Assembly: GCA_024641895.1 (NCBI GenBank)
Contig: JAHECE010000319.1
Location: 1-31,202, forward strand
Length of the DNA stretch: 31,202 bases
Reading direction: 5' to 3'
From: Actinomycetales bacterium
Lineage (GTDB): Bacteria > Actinomycetota > Actinomycetes > Actinomycetales > JAHECE01
Both the position numbers and the translations under genes were made by a program. Positions 14,313-22,206 of the stretch are shown here, piece after piece. Below the pieces are notes generated by a model. It did no database searches. It was not told the origin of the DNA and saw only the letters and a list, made by a program, of their open reading frames with translations. Every line of letters starts with the position of its first letter. The first letter of the stretch is position 1.

Positions 14313-14747
14313 TCACTCGGCGACGGTGATCCCCATCGACCTGGCGGTGCCGGCGATGATCTTCTCCGCGGCACCGAGGTCGTTGGCGTTGAGGTCGACG
14401 AGCTTGGTCTCGGCGATCTCTCGAACCTGCGCCCGGCTGAGCTGAGCGACCTTGGTCGTGTGCGGCGTGGGCGAGCCCTTGGCAACACCTGCCGCCTTCT
14501 TGATGAGCTCCGCGGCCGGCGGCGTCTTCGTGACGAACGTGAAGGACCGGTCCTCGTACACCGTGATCTCGACCGGGATCACGTTGCCCCGCTGAGCCTC
14601 GGTAGCCGCGTTGTACGCCTTGCAGAACTCCATGATGTTGACGCCGTGCTGGCCCAGGGCAGGACCGATCGGCGGCGCAGGCGTCGCGGCCCCAGCCTTG
14701 ATCTGGAGCTTGATGAGGCCAGTGACCTTCTTCTTCTTCGGTGGCAT
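14313..14747 (-). CDS. rplK: 50S ribosomal protein L11
   Basis: L11 forms part of the GTPase-associated centre and is needed for RelA-type stringent signalling. The 144-residue product begins MPPKKKKVTGLIKLQIKAG and has the proline-rich PAPPIGPALGQHGVNIMEFC segment to which thiostrepton-class antibiotics relate, in its usual form. The C-terminal RNA-binding domain ends ARSMGITVAE. The ATG at 14747 has an AAGGA site seven bases upstream. It lies 51 bp after nusG, with a modest hairpin in between, and leads into rplA. Confidence 0.98.
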   Translation of the reverse strand: MPPKKKKVTGLIKLQIKAGAATPAPPIGPALGQHGVNIMEFCKAYNAATEAQRGNVIPVEITVYEDRSFTFVTKTPPAAELIKKAAGVAKGSPTPHTTKVAQLSRAQVREIAETKLVDLNANDLGAAEKIIAGTARSMGITVAE

Positions 14748-14767
14748 GGTGCGTCCTTACGTTCGGC

Positions 14768-14795
14768 GGAGGTGCGCCTGCCGGGGCGCAGCTCC
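14768..14795 (-). other. Imperfect hairpin between nusG and rplK
   Basis: Two 11-base arms (14768-14778 and 14785-14795) pair with one G-G mismatch around a six-base loop, right after the nusG stop at 14799. It could be a weak terminator or processing site between secE-nusG and rplKA; no promoter was recognised after it. Confidence 0.35.
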
Positions 14796-14798
14796 GGC

Positions 14799-15536
14799 TC
14801 AGATCTTGGCGACCTGGCTGAAGGAGAGCTCGACCGGGGTTTCCCGGCCGAAGATCGAGACCAGGACCTTGAGCTTCTGAGACTCGGGCTGGACCTCGGA
14901 GATGGTGGCGGGCAGGGTGTCGAACGGCCCGTCAGTCACGGTGACCGACTCGCCCACGGTGAACTCGACGTGGATCGGCCGAGCGGCAGCAGCACGCTGG
15001 GCCGGGGCAGCCACCTCGAGCGTGGGAGCCAGCATCGAGAAGACCTCGCTGGTGGTCAGCGGGACCGGCTGGTGGGTGTGCCCGACGAAGCCGGTCACTC
15101 CGGGCGTGTGGCGCACGGCGCCCCACGACTCGTCGGTGAGCTCCATCCGCACGAGGACGTAGCCGGGGATCCGCACGCGCCGCACGACCTTGCGCTGCGC
15201 GTTCTTGATCTCGACGACCTCCTCCATGGGGACCTCCACCTGGTAGATGAAGTCCTCCATGTTGAGGCTCTGGATCCGGTTCTCGAGGTTCGCCTTCACG
15301 CGGTTCTCGTAGCCGGCGTAAGAGTGGATCACGTACCAGTCACCCGGCTGTGCGCGAAGCGTGGCGCGGAACTCCTCGGCCGGATCGACCTCGACTTCCT
15401 CGACTTCCTCGAGGACTTCTTCGACGACTTCGTCGGAGGGCTCGACGACGTCGGCCACCTCCGGCTCGGCGGCGTCCGCCACCGGGCCCTCAGACTCTTG
15501 CGACACGTCCTTGCCCTGCTTTCTCTCGTCTCTCAT
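14799..15536 (-). CDS. nusG: Transcription termination/antitermination protein NusG
   Basis: NusG binds RNA polymerase through its NGN domain and links it to Rho or the ribosome through its KOW domain. The 245-residue product has an acidic N-terminal extension of about 60 residues, rich in Glu, Asp and Val, typical of actinobacterial NusG. The NGN domain follows, from about WYVIHSYAGYENRVK with RIPGYVLVRM, and then the C-terminal KOW domain (GESVTVTDGPFDTLPATI). The start at ATG 15536 has only a GGGGGC site; GTG at 15506 is an alternative with AAGGAC very close to it. The gene lies 57 bp after secE, the usual operon partner. Confidence 0.97.
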   Translation of the reverse strand: MRDERKQGKDVSQESEGPVADAAEPEVADVVEPSDEVVEEVLEEVEEVEVDPAEEFRATLRAQPGDWYVIHSYAGYENRVKANLENRIQSLNMEDFIYQVEVPMEEVVEIKNAQRKVVRRVRIPGYVLVRMELTDESWGAVRHTPGVTGFVGHTHQPVPLTTSEVFSMLAPTLEVAAPAQRAAAARPIHVEFTVGESVTVTDGPFDTLPATISEVQPESQKLKVLVSIFGRETPVELSFSQVAKI

Positions 15537-15593
15537 CGCTGCCCCCGTCGGGCCGCCGTCCTCAGCGGGCCCGGCGGCGCCCGAGTCAGCGGG

Positions 15594-15854
15594 TCAGCCG
15601 AACATCCAAAGAACGAGGCGGCCGAACCCGAGGTCCAGCACGCCCACGAAGGCCATCACGACGAGCACGAACACCACGACAACGCCGATGTAGGTGAAGA
15701 GCTCCTGCCGCGTGGGCCGGACCACCTTCTTCAGCTCCGCGACGACCTGTCGCACGAACAGGACGATGCGGGCCACGAAGCCCCGCCGCCGACGATCGTC
15801 CGCCGGGCGCTTGGGGGTGTCGCCCGACGACGTCACGCTCGCGGAATCGCTCAC
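15594..15854 (-). CDS. secE: Preprotein translocase subunit SecE
   Basis: SecE clamps SecY in the membrane protein translocon. The 86-residue product has a polar N-terminus, the conserved amphipathic segment VVAELKKVVRPTRQEL and one transmembrane helix (about residues 56-75), the short actinobacterial form. The start is GTG at 15854 with GAGGA seven bases upstream. It precedes nusG and follows tRNA-Trp, a very common arrangement. Confidence 0.95.
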   Translation of the reverse strand: MSDSASVTSSGDTPKRPADDRRRRGFVARIVLFVRQVVAELKKVVRPTRQELFTYIGVVVVFVLVVMAFVGVLDLGFGRLVLWMFG

Positions 15855-15921
15855 AGCCCGTCCTCACTCGTGATCTCCGACTGCCTCCGACGGGAGCGTC
15901 TTCCACCGATGTCCGAGTGCC

Positions 15922-15948
15922 CGCGGCACCGGCTATCGCCGGGCCGCG
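15922..15948 (-). other. Hairpin between tRNA-Trp and secE
   Basis: CGCGG/CCGCG (15922-15926 with 15944-15948) and an inner CGGC/GCCG helix pair across a small internal loop, with a four-base apical loop. It is a possible terminator or processing stem for tRNA-Trp ahead of secE; the stems are short. Confidence 0.35.
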
Positions 15949-15985
15949 AGTCCCGTCCAGGCGCCTGACGGCGCCCATCGCTACG

Positions 15986-16058
15986 CAGGGCAGGTGGGAC
16001 TCGAACCCACAACCGCCGGTTTTGGAGACCGGTGCGCTGCCAATTGCGCCACTGCCCT
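15986..16058 (-). tRNA. tRNA-Trp (CCA anticodon)
   Basis: The minus strand folds as a 73-nucleotide cloverleaf: acceptor AGGGCAG/CTGCCCT with discriminator G, a GGTTCGAGTCC T arm, and the anticodon loop CTCCAAA, which gives anticodon CCA for tryptophan. The 3' CCA is not encoded. It lies upstream of secE-nusG, as in many actinobacteria. A promoter candidate lies at 16131-16160. Confidence 0.97.
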
Positions 16059-16130
16059 AGGGCCTGGGCCGCCATCCGACCCGCACCCGAGGGCGCGCGT
16101 CATCATGGCGGACGTCAACCACCGCGGCCG

Positions 16131-16160
16131 AGTGTACGCACCTGGCGCGGCGCGGTCGAA
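16131..16160 (-). promoter_or_regulatory. Candidate tRNA-Trp promoter
   Basis: On the minus strand TTCGAC (16155-16160) and TACACT (16131-16136) are separated by 18 bp, placing transcription start near 16124, about 65 nucleotides before the tRNA. It lies in the divergent gap shared with the aminotransferase gene. Confidence 0.55.
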
Positions 16161-16197
16161 CCGGCGGGTCCCAGCCATGCTCTGCCACGATGGCCCT

Positions 16198-17436
16198 GTG
16201 ACCGAGAACTCGCCCCTCCCCGTCCCCGGCGGCGCCCAGCGCCGCGTCTCCGCCCGCCTGGCAGCGATCGCCGAGTCGGCCACCCTCGCCGTCGACGCGA
16301 AGGCCAAGGCACTCAAGGCCGCTGGCCGGCCCGTCATCGGCTTCGGTGCCGGTGAGCCTGACTTCCCGACCCCTGCCTACATCGTCGAGGCCGCCGTCGA
16401 GGCCGCCCGGAACCCGGTCAACCACCGATACACCCCCGCTGCGGGCCTGCCCGCGCTGCGCGAGGCGATCGCCGCCAAGACCCTGCGAGACTCCGGCTAC
16501 GAGGTCTCCCCGGGCCAGGTGCTCGTGACCAACGGCGGCAAGCAGGCGGTGTTCCAGGCCTTCGCGTCCATCGTCGACCCGGGCGACGAGGTGCTGCTGC
16601 CCGCCCCGTACTGGACGACGTACCCCGAGGCGATCGCTCTTGCGGGCGGACGTCCGGTCGAGGTGTTCGCGGGCGTCGAGCAGGACTACCTCGTCACCGT
16701 CGAGCAGCTGGAAGCCGCTCGGACCGAACGGACGAAGGCGCTGCTCTTCTGCTCACCGTCGAACCCGACCGGCGCGGTGTACTCCCCCGAGCAGACCGAG
16801 GCGATCGGCCGCTGGGCGCTCGAGCACGGCATCTGGGTCATCACGGACGAGATCTATGAGCACCTCGTGTACGAGGACGCCGTCTTCACCCCGATCGTCC
16901 GGGCCGTCCCGGAGCTCGTCGACACGACCATCGTCGTCAACGGCGTCGCGAAGACCTACGCGATGACCGGCTGGCGCGTCGGCTGGATGATCGGCCCGAA
17001 GGACGTCATCAAGGCCTCGACCAACTTCCAGTCGCACCTGACGTCGAACGTCGCCAACGTCTCCCAGCGCGCCGCCATCGCCGCGCTCTCCGGTGACCTC
17101 TCGGCGGTCCACGAGATGCGGACGGCCTTCGACCGGCGCCGACGCGTCATGGTCGAGATGCTCCGGGCGATCGACGGCGTCGTGTGCCCGACGCCCAAGG
17201 GCGCGTTCTACGCCTACCCCAGCGTCGCCGGGGTCCTCGGCAAGACCTACCGCGGCACGACGCCCACGACCTCAGCCGAGCTCGCCGCGCTGATCCTGGA
17301 GGAGGTCGAGGTCGCCGTGGTTCCCGGTGAGGCCTTCGGCCCCAGCGGCTTCCTTCGGCTCAGCTACGCCCTGGGCGACGACGACCTCGTCGAGGGCGTC
17401 GGCCGCATCCAGTCGCTGCTGGCCCAGCAAGGCTGA
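16198..17436 (+). CDS. aspC: PLP-dependent aspartate aminotransferase (class I)
   Basis: A 412-residue fold-type I aminotransferase, most like the bacterial Ib aspartate aminotransferases, which interconvert aspartate and oxaloacetate with glutamate/2-oxoglutarate in the cytosol. Key residues are visible: GEPDFPTP near residue 52, N189 in SPSNPTG, D217 and Y220 in TDEIYEHLVY, and the PLP lysine K252 in GVAKTYAMTGWRVGW with R260. A late Arg in GFLRLSYA would bind the substrate carboxylate. Activity on other amino or keto acids (for example prephenate) is possible in this subgroup. The start is GTG at 16198; ATG at 16177 is an in-frame alternative. No good ribosome binding site is seen for either, so a leaderless or short-leader transcript is possible. 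A strong terminator follows. Confidence 0.9.
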   Translation: MTENSPLPVPGGAQRRVSARLAAIAESATLAVDAKAKALKAAGRPVIGFGAGEPDFPTPAYIVEAAVEAARNPVNHRYTPAAGLPALREAIAAKTLRDSGYEVSPGQVLVTNGGKQAVFQAFASIVDPGDEVLLPAPYWTTYPEAIALAGGRPVEVFAGVEQDYLVTVEQLEAARTERTKALLFCSPSNPTGAVYSPEQTEAIGRWALEHGIWVITDEIYEHLVYEDAVFTPIVRAVPELVDTTIVVNGVAKTYAMTGWRVGWMIGPKDVIKASTNFQSHLTSNVANVSQRAAIAALSGDLSAVHEMRTAFDRRRRVMVEMLRAIDGVVCPTPKGAFYAYPSVAGVLGKTYRGTTPTTSAELAALILEEVEVAVVPGEAFGPSGFLRLSYALGDDDLVEGVGRIQSLLAQQG

Positions 17437-17462
17437 CCCGAGGCACCCCCGAAAGCACCTCG

Positions 17463-17495
17463 GCGACCGCCGGCGCAGAGCGCGCCGGCGGTCGC
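17463..17495 (+). terminator. Terminator after the aminotransferase gene
   Basis: A perfect 14-bp stem (17463-17476 with 17482-17495) with a five-base loop lies 26 bp after the aspC stop. It separates aspC from the downstream deaminase gene on the same strand. Confidence 0.8.
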
Positions 17496-17568
17496 TCGCG
17501 CTGCGGACCCTGACCGCAGCCCCGGCGCGGTGCCCGACGTGGCTCACGCCGCTTGGCAGACTCCAGGC

Positions 17569-18654
17569 GTGCGCACCCGCCGGAACCTGGCAGACCTGCC
17601 CAAGGCGCACCTCCACCTCCACTTCACCGGCTCCATGAGGCACTCGACACTCGCCGAGCTGGCCGACGAGGCGGGCATCCGCCTGCCGACCGCGCTACGC
17701 ACCACGAGCCCGTTGCACGTGCCCCCAGACGCTCGAGGCTGGTTCCGCTTCCAGCGCCTCTACGACGCCGCTCGGGCCTGCGTGCGGTCCGAGACCGCCC
17801 TGCGCAGGATCGTCCGCGAGGCCGCGCAGGACGACGCCGCCGAAGGCTCCCGCCGCCTCGAGATCCAGATCGACCCGACGACGTACGCGCCGGCCGTCGG
17901 TGGCCTGACACCGGCCCTCGAGATCGTGCTCGACGAGGCGCGGGCAGCGAGCGCGGCCACCGGCGTCACGGTCGCCGTGATCGTCGCCTGCTCGCGGCTG
18001 CGCCATCCTCTCGACGCGCGCGCCCTGGCGCGGCTCGCAGCCAAGCACGCCGGGGAGGGGGCCGGCGCCGTCGTCGGATTCGGGCTGAGCAACGACGAGC
18101 GGCGCGGCCAGACGCGGGACTGGGCGCCGGCCTTCCGCATCGCAGCCCGCGCCGGCCTGGCGCTCGTCCCCCATGGAGGCGAGCTGCTCGGCGCCGACCA
18201 CGTCCGGTCAGTGGTCGAGCATCTCTCACCGCACCGGCTGGGCCACGGCGTGCGGGCTGCCGAAGACCCGGCCGTACTGGCCGACGTCGTCGACCGAGGG
18301 ATCGCGCTCGAGGTGTGCCCCGCGTCCAACGTGGCCCTCGGGGTCTATCCCGACCTGGCGGCCGTACCGCTTCGGACCCTCATCGACGCCGGCGCGAGCG
18401 TCGCACTCGGCGCCGATGACCCACTGCTGTTCGCCGCCAGGCTGCTCGCCCAGTACGAGGCGGCCCGTGACGTGCACGGGCTCAGCGACCTCGATCTCGC
18501 GACGCTCGCCCGCGCCTCGATCCAGGCGTCACGAGCCTCGCAGACCGACAAGGCCGCGCTCGCGAGCGAGGTCGACGGCTGGCTCGCCGGGCCACCCGTG
18601 CCGGCACAACCCGCGCCTCCGGCACCACGGCACGGGCGTGAGGGCGGTCGCTAG
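17569..18654 (+). CDS. add: Adenosine deaminase family protein
   Basis: A 361-residue metal-dependent amidohydrolase of the adenosine/AMP deaminase family. The zinc motif is KAHLHLHFTG (H16 and H18), followed by FGLSNDE in the place of the family's catalytic Glu region, VPHGGE, RLGHGV, EVCPASNVALG and the zinc/catalytic ADDPLLF. One difference stands out: the Asp that normally follows HxH (HVHLDG in classical enzymes) is Thr20 here. The symbol is therefore a family label and the true substrate may differ. The start chosen is GTG at 17569, which places the motif at the normal distance from the N-terminus; GTG codons at 17530 and 17539 are in frame but extend unusually. The C-terminus after about residue 340 is a Pro/Ala-rich tail. 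It is convergent with murB. Confidence 0.8.
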   Translation: MRTRRNLADLPKAHLHLHFTGSMRHSTLAELADEAGIRLPTALRTTSPLHVPPDARGWFRFQRLYDAARACVRSETALRRIVREAAQDDAAEGSRRLEIQIDPTTYAPAVGGLTPALEIVLDEARAASAATGVTVAVIVACSRLRHPLDARALARLAAKHAGEGAGAVVGFGLSNDERRGQTRDWAPAFRIAARAGLALVPHGGELLGADHVRSVVEHLSPHRLGHGVRAAEDPAVLADVVDRGIALEVCPASNVALGVYPDLAAVPLRTLIDAGASVALGADDPLLFAARLLAQYEAARDVHGLSDLDLATLARASIQASRASQTDKAALASEVDGWLAGPPVPAQPAPPAPRHGREGGR

Positions 18655-18717
18655 TCCGACGTCACCAGCCGGACCTGCCGCCGCCGCGGCCACTCTGCAC
18701 CCGATCGGGTTCGGGCG

Positions 18718-19782
18718 TCAGAGTGAGCAGCCGACCAGCACCGGTTCGGGCACGAGCTCGATGCCGAACGCCGCACGAACGCCGTCCCGAACCGTGCGGG
18801 CGAGCGCCAGGAGGTCGGAGGCAGTCGCGCCGCCCCGGTTCGTCAGGGCCAGCGTGTGCTTGGTGGACAGGGCCGCGGGCCCGGGCAGGCCGAAGCCCTT
18901 GCCGAAGCCCGCGTGCTCGATGAGCCAGGCCGCGCTCGTCTTCACGCCGCCTCCCTCGGCCGGATACCGCGGGGCGTCCTCCGGCAGGGCGGCGTCGCCT
19001 GCCGCGTCCAGCACGGGGTTGGTGAAGAACGACCCGGCGCTCCAGGTGTCGTGGTCGTCCGGGTCGAGCACCATCCCCTTGCCCCGGCGCAGCGCGAGGA
19101 CCGTCTCGCGAACCTCCGTCGCAGGCGCCCGCTTGCCGACCTCCACACCGAGCCGGCGAGCCAGCTCCGGATAGCGGATCGGCGCGGACAGGTCACCGAA
19201 GCGCATCTGCAGGGTCACGTCGAGCACCACGTACCGTGGCGTCGGGCCGAAGTCTGCGAGGGACCGCTTGAGCACCGAGGATCGGTACCCGAAACCAAGG
19301 TCGGCGAAGGCCAGGGTGCGGATCCGACCCTGTCCGCGGTCCCACACGCGGACCGCAGACAAGACATCGCTCACCTGCTGGCCGTAGGCGCCGACGTTCT
19401 GCACGGGCGTCGCCCCGGTCGACCCGGGAATCCCGCTCAGAGCCTCGATCCCGACCCAGCCCTCGCTCACCGCCCGCAGGACGACGTCGTCCCATGGCTG
19501 CCCGGCCGGGACGGTCACGCTCGCACCGGCGCACACGTACGAGTCCGTCGTGACGATCGCTCGGCGCCGGTCCCGCAGGACGACGCCGTCGAATCCGGCA
19601 TCGTCGACGAGGACGTTCGACCCCCCGCCCAGGACCAACAGCGGCTCGCCGGCGTCGTCGGCAGTGCGCACGGCCTCGATGAGATCTGCCTCGGAGTCGA
19701 CGTCGAGCGTCCGCCCGGCGGGACCGCCGACTCGCAAGGTGGTGAGGTCCGCGAGCCGCGCCTGGTTGCCCGTCGTCAACAT
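18718..19782 (-). CDS. murB: UDP-N-acetylmuramate dehydrogenase MurB
   Basis: MurB is the FAD enzyme that reduces UDP-GlcNAc-enolpyruvate with NADPH to UDP-MurNAc, the second committed peptidoglycan step in the cytosol. The 354-residue product has the FAD-binding LGGGSNVLVDDAGF (about residues 51-64), GIEALSGIPGSTGATPVQNV, the FGYRSSVLK motif (Y166, R167), catalytic S251 in GSFFTNP and a late Glu (E346) in VPEPVLVG, so the active site is complete. The start is ATG at 19782, seven bases inside the upstream MFS gene (shared ATGTTGA), so translation is coupled. TAGGCT six bases before the ATG also resembles the -10 of a leaderless promoter. It is convergent with the deaminase gene; only a loopless 12-bp palindrome (18699-18710) lies between. 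Confidence 0.95.
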   Translation of the reverse strand: MLTTGNQARLADLTTLRVGGPAGRTLDVDSEADLIEAVRTADDAGEPLLVLGGGSNVLVDDAGFDGVVLRDRRRAIVTTDSYVCAGASVTVPAGQPWDDVVLRAVSEGWVGIEALSGIPGSTGATPVQNVGAYGQQVSDVLSAVRVWDRGQGRIRTLAFADLGFGYRSSVLKRSLADFGPTPRYVVLDVTLQMRFGDLSAPIRYPELARRLGVEVGKRAPATEVRETVLALRRGKGMVLDPDDHDTWSAGSFFTNPVLDAAGDAALPEDAPRYPAEGGGVKTSAAWLIEHAGFGKGFGLPGPAALSTKHTLALTNRGGATASDLLALARTVRDGVRAAFGIELVPEPVLVGCSL

Positions 19783-21068
19783 TCGGCCAGCCTAACCCGG
19801 GGCGCCGGGCTCAGCGATGCGGTCCTTCTGGGCAGCGGAGCGGCGGCGAAGGCCAGCACGAGGCCAGCGGCAACGGGGACAGCGATCACCATCAGCGCCG
19901 TTCGGTAGCCGACGTGGTCCGCGAGCATGCCGAGCAGGGGCGGGCCGGCCAGGAATGCCAGATAGCCGATCGAGGAGACCACAGACACCCGCGCCGCTGC
20001 CCGCAGCGGATCGTCCGAGGCAGCGCTCATCCCGACCGGGAAGCCGAGCGCGGAGCCGAGCCCCCAGGCGACCGCACCGGCCATGGCCACGGGCAGCGAG
20101 GACGACAGCCCGAACACCAGGAGCCCGACGAGCGCCAACGCGGCACTGGTCCGCAAGACGGCGACCCGGCCGTAGCGATCGAGCAGACGGGCGCCCAGCA
20201 GCCGCATCACCGTCATGGCGAAGACGAAGACGGCGAACGCCAGCGCGCCGGCGGACTCGGGCGCCGCGAACTCGTCGACGACGGCGAGGGCCATCCAGTC
20301 GTTCGCACCGCCTTCGGCGAGCCCCGCCGCGAGCACCACCAGACCGAGGAGCAGGGTCCGCGGCTCGAGCCACGCCCCGAAGGGGCTGCGGGACCGCTCG
20401 CTCGGCTCAGGCGCGCTTTCGAGGGACGTCCCGAGCGCAGCGGCGTCGTCGTCGGGCAGGTAGCCGGCGACGACCCCGACGACGGCGAGGGCCGCGAGCA
20501 CCGAGGTCGTCGCGACCTGCGGCGTCACCGAGACCCCCGCCGCGGCCGCGAGCGCGCCGACGGCCGCGCCGACCACCGCCCCGAGAGAGAACCCTGCGTG
20601 GAACCGCGGCAGCATCGCCCGCCCGTAGCGGTGCTCGACGACGGCGCCCTGGATGTTCATCGACACGTCCCAGGCGCCGACCCCCATCGCCGCAACGAAG
20701 GACGAGACCGCGACGTACGGGGTGCTGCCCGCCCCGACGGCCACGGCTGCAGAGGTCAGCCCCGCGGCACAGATGACGGCCGCCAGTCGCGTGGCGTTGG
20801 CCGATCCCAAGCGGGCGACCATCGCCCCCGTCAGGGGCAGGGCGACCAGCGCCCCGGCCGCCGCGGTCAGCAGGACCAGGCCCATGTCGGTGGCCGTCAG
20901 GTCGAGCTGCGCCCTGACCGCTGGAAGCCTGGACACCCAGGAGGCGAACACGAAACCGTTGAGCGCGAACACCACGAACACGGCCCAGGCAGCCGCTCGC
21001 ACCCGGGGTTCCGGACGCAGAGCCACGGCCTCGGGCGCTTTCGTCGCCTGCGGAGTCATCGCGGTCAT
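19776..21068 (-). CDS. MFS transporter, YbjJ-like
   Basis: A 430-residue major facilitator protein with about twelve hydrophobic segments. The first helix region (ALNGFVFASWVSRLPAVRAQ) resembles the E. coli YbjJ group of uncharacterised MFS transporters. A polar, acidic central loop follows TM6 (about residues 215-245, with DDDAAALGTS and a Ser/Glu/Pro-rich stretch). The substrate is unknown. The start is ATG at 21068 (MTAMTPQ), with ATG 21059 as an alternative and only a weak ribosome binding site. This ATG overlaps the stop of a 43-codon ORF by four bases, and the MFS stop overlaps the murB start by seven bases. The tight link to murB hints at a cell-envelope role, but this is inference. 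Confidence 0.8.
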   Translation of the reverse strand: MTAMTPQATKAPEAVALRPEPRVRAAAWAVFVVFALNGFVFASWVSRLPAVRAQLDLTATDMGLVLLTAAAGALVALPLTGAMVARLGSANATRLAAVICAAGLTSAAVAVGAGSTPYVAVSSFVAAMGVGAWDVSMNIQGAVVEHRYGRAMLPRFHAGFSLGAVVGAAVGALAAAAGVSVTPQVATTSVLAALAVVGVVAGYLPDDDAAALGTSLESAPEPSERSRSPFGAWLEPRTLLLGLVVLAAGLAEGGANDWMALAVVDEFAAPESAGALAFAVFVFAMTVMRLLGARLLDRYGRVAVLRTSAALALVGLLVFGLSSSLPVAMAGAVAWGLGSALGFPVGMSAASDDPLRAAARVSVVSSIGYLAFLAGPPLLGMLADHVGYRTALMVIAVPVAAGLVLAFAAAPLPRRTASLSPAPRVRLAEC

Positions 21069-21196
21069 CGGCGCGCTGCCACGGACGGAACGAGCGGCGC
21101 GGCAGGCACGGCCGGAGCCGCCTGCGGGCCTGCGGCGACACTGCGCCGCGGGGCCGGTCCAGGACCGGGCCCCACGGGCACTCGCCACTTCCCCAT
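21065..21196 (-). CDS. Small Pro/Ala-rich ORF upstream of and overlapping the MFS gene
   Basis: A 43-codon ORF starting MGKWRVPVGPGPG and ending VPSVAARR. It is about half Pro and Ala, with Arg and Val. Its ATG (21196) follows GGAGA at a distance of about ten bases, better than anything before the MFS gene, and its TGA overlaps the MFS ATG as ATGA. It could be a leader peptide whose translation delivers ribosomes to the MFS start. I do not recognise it. The composition is what random GC-rich frames also give, and an 11-bp hairpin (21150-21173) that could act as a terminator for the upstream dehydratase genes lies within it, so it may not be a gene. Confidence 0.35.
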   Translation of the reverse strand: MGKWRVPVGPGPGPAPRRSVAAGPQAAPAVPAAPLVPSVAARR

Positions 21197-21277
21197 CTCG
21201 TCTCTTCTCCGGGGAGCCTCTGCCTCGTCCGCGCTACCGGCCCCCCGACTCGGTCGCGCGCAGCTGTCGGCTGCGGG

Positions 21278-21712
21278 CTATGTCTTGATGACCGCCTGCG
21301 CCTTGCCGAGCACCGTGGCGCCGTCGGACGAGACATTCAGGTCGATTCGCGCGGTGCCTGCTTCGGCGTCCACGGCACCGAGCTTGCCGACCACGGTGAC
21401 CTCGACGGAGCCCGGGTCCGGCACCGGGATCGGCCGCGTGAACCGAACGCCGTAGTCGAGGACTCGACCAGGGTCCTGGATCCACTCCTCGAGCACGCTC
21501 GCGGCGACGCCCATGGTCAGCATGCCGTGCACGATGACGTTGGGCAGACCGACCTCGCGTGCGAAGCGCTCGTTCCAGTGGATCGGGTTGAAGTCCCCGC
21601 TCGCACCGGCGTACTTGACGAGGGAGGACCGCTCGAGCTCCACAGTCGCGGAGAACAGCTCGGTCCCGACCGGGACGTCGGCAACCTTGACGACGGCGAT
21701 CTCTTCGCTCAT
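21278..21712 (-). CDS. MaoC-type (R)-hydroxyacyl dehydratase, HadB-like
   Basis: A 144-residue single hot-dog protein with the R-specific hydratase motif YAGASGDFNPIHWNERFARE, containing the catalytic dyad D40 and H45, and the following GLPNVIVHGMLTMG. It matches mycobacterial HadB, the catalytic subunit of the HadAB (3R)-hydroxyacyl-ACP dehydratase. The start is ATG at 21712, two bases after the stop of the HadA-like gene, so the two are co-translated and likely form a heterodimer. Outside mycolate-producing bacteria the exact acyl substrate of this pair is uncertain; a role in fatty-acid dehydration is inferred from family and pairing. Confidence 0.88.
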   Translation of the reverse strand: MSEEIAVVKVADVPVGTELFSATVELERSSLVKYAGASGDFNPIHWNERFAREVGLPNVIVHGMLTMGVAASVLEEWIQDPGRVLDYGVRFTRPIPVPDPGSVEVTVVGKLGAVDAEAGTARIDLNVSSDGATVLGKAQAVIKT

Positions 21713-21714
21713 GA

Positions 21715-22158
21715 CTACTCCCCCCGCACAGCGAGCGTCGACCGCACGGTGGCGACCGACGAGCCCGCTTCGTCAGTGATCTCGGTCCGCGTGCTCACCA
21801 TCGATATCCCGCGTCGCTCGACGATGGAGTCGACGTGCACTGCCGTGCTCAGGACGTCACCCGCGTGGATCGGTCGCTGGAGCGTGAACCGCTCGTCGGC
21901 GTGGACGACACGCGAGAAGTCGATCGTCGCGGCCGGGTCGGTGATGTACTCCGCCTCGGCTCGCTGGGCGATCACGACCGCAAAGGTCGTGGGCGCGATG
22001 ACATCGGGGTGGCCGAGGGCCCGGGCGGCCTCGACGTCCAGGTGGCTGGGGTGCAGGGACTGGACCGCCGAGGAGAACTCGGCGATCTTGACCCGCGACA
22101 CCTCGTATGGGGGCGTGCCGGTGAAGACCCGGCCGACGAAGTCTGCGTTGACGCTCAT
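21715..22158 (-). CDS. MaoC-like dehydratase partner subunit, HadA-like
   Basis: A 147-residue hot-dog-fold protein of the MaoC N-terminal-domain family. It begins MSVNADFVGRVF, followed by PPYEVSRVKIAEFSSAV and the HPDVIAPTTFAVVIA segment typical of HadA. It lacks the Asp-His hydratase dyad, as expected for the substrate-binding partner of HadB. The start at ATG 22158 matches relatives; ATG 22167 is an in-frame alternative because GGGGAG lies almost on top of 22158. It follows rpmG by about 48 bp and precedes the HadB-like gene by two bases. The order rpmG-hadA-hadB is conserved with Mycobacterium. Confidence 0.85.
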   Translation of the reverse strand: MSVNADFVGRVFTGTPPYEVSRVKIAEFSSAVQSLHPSHLDVEAARALGHPDVIAPTTFAVVIAQRAEAEYITDPAATIDFSRVVHADERFTLQRPIHAGDVLSTAVHVDSIVERRGISMVSTRTEITDEAGSSVATVRSTLAVRGE

Positions 22159-22206
22159 GCTCCCCATTGTGCCGTCACCGTGGCCGAGCGTCCGAAGGAC
22201 GGAGCG

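Noticed and set aside
15932..15960. Possible secE promoter (CTGGAC, 17 bp, GATAGC)
   Set aside because: Both hexamers are poor and the site overlaps a hairpin; transcription from the tRNA-Trp promoter is an alternative.
18699..18710. 12-bp palindrome acccgatcgggt between the deaminase gene and murB
   Set aside because: No loop and no flanking T tract, so it is a poor terminator; short palindromes are expected by chance.
19914..21455. Long open frame antisense to the MFS gene
   Set aside because: Low-complexity Arg/Gly/His/Glu-rich product lying opposite a clear membrane protein.
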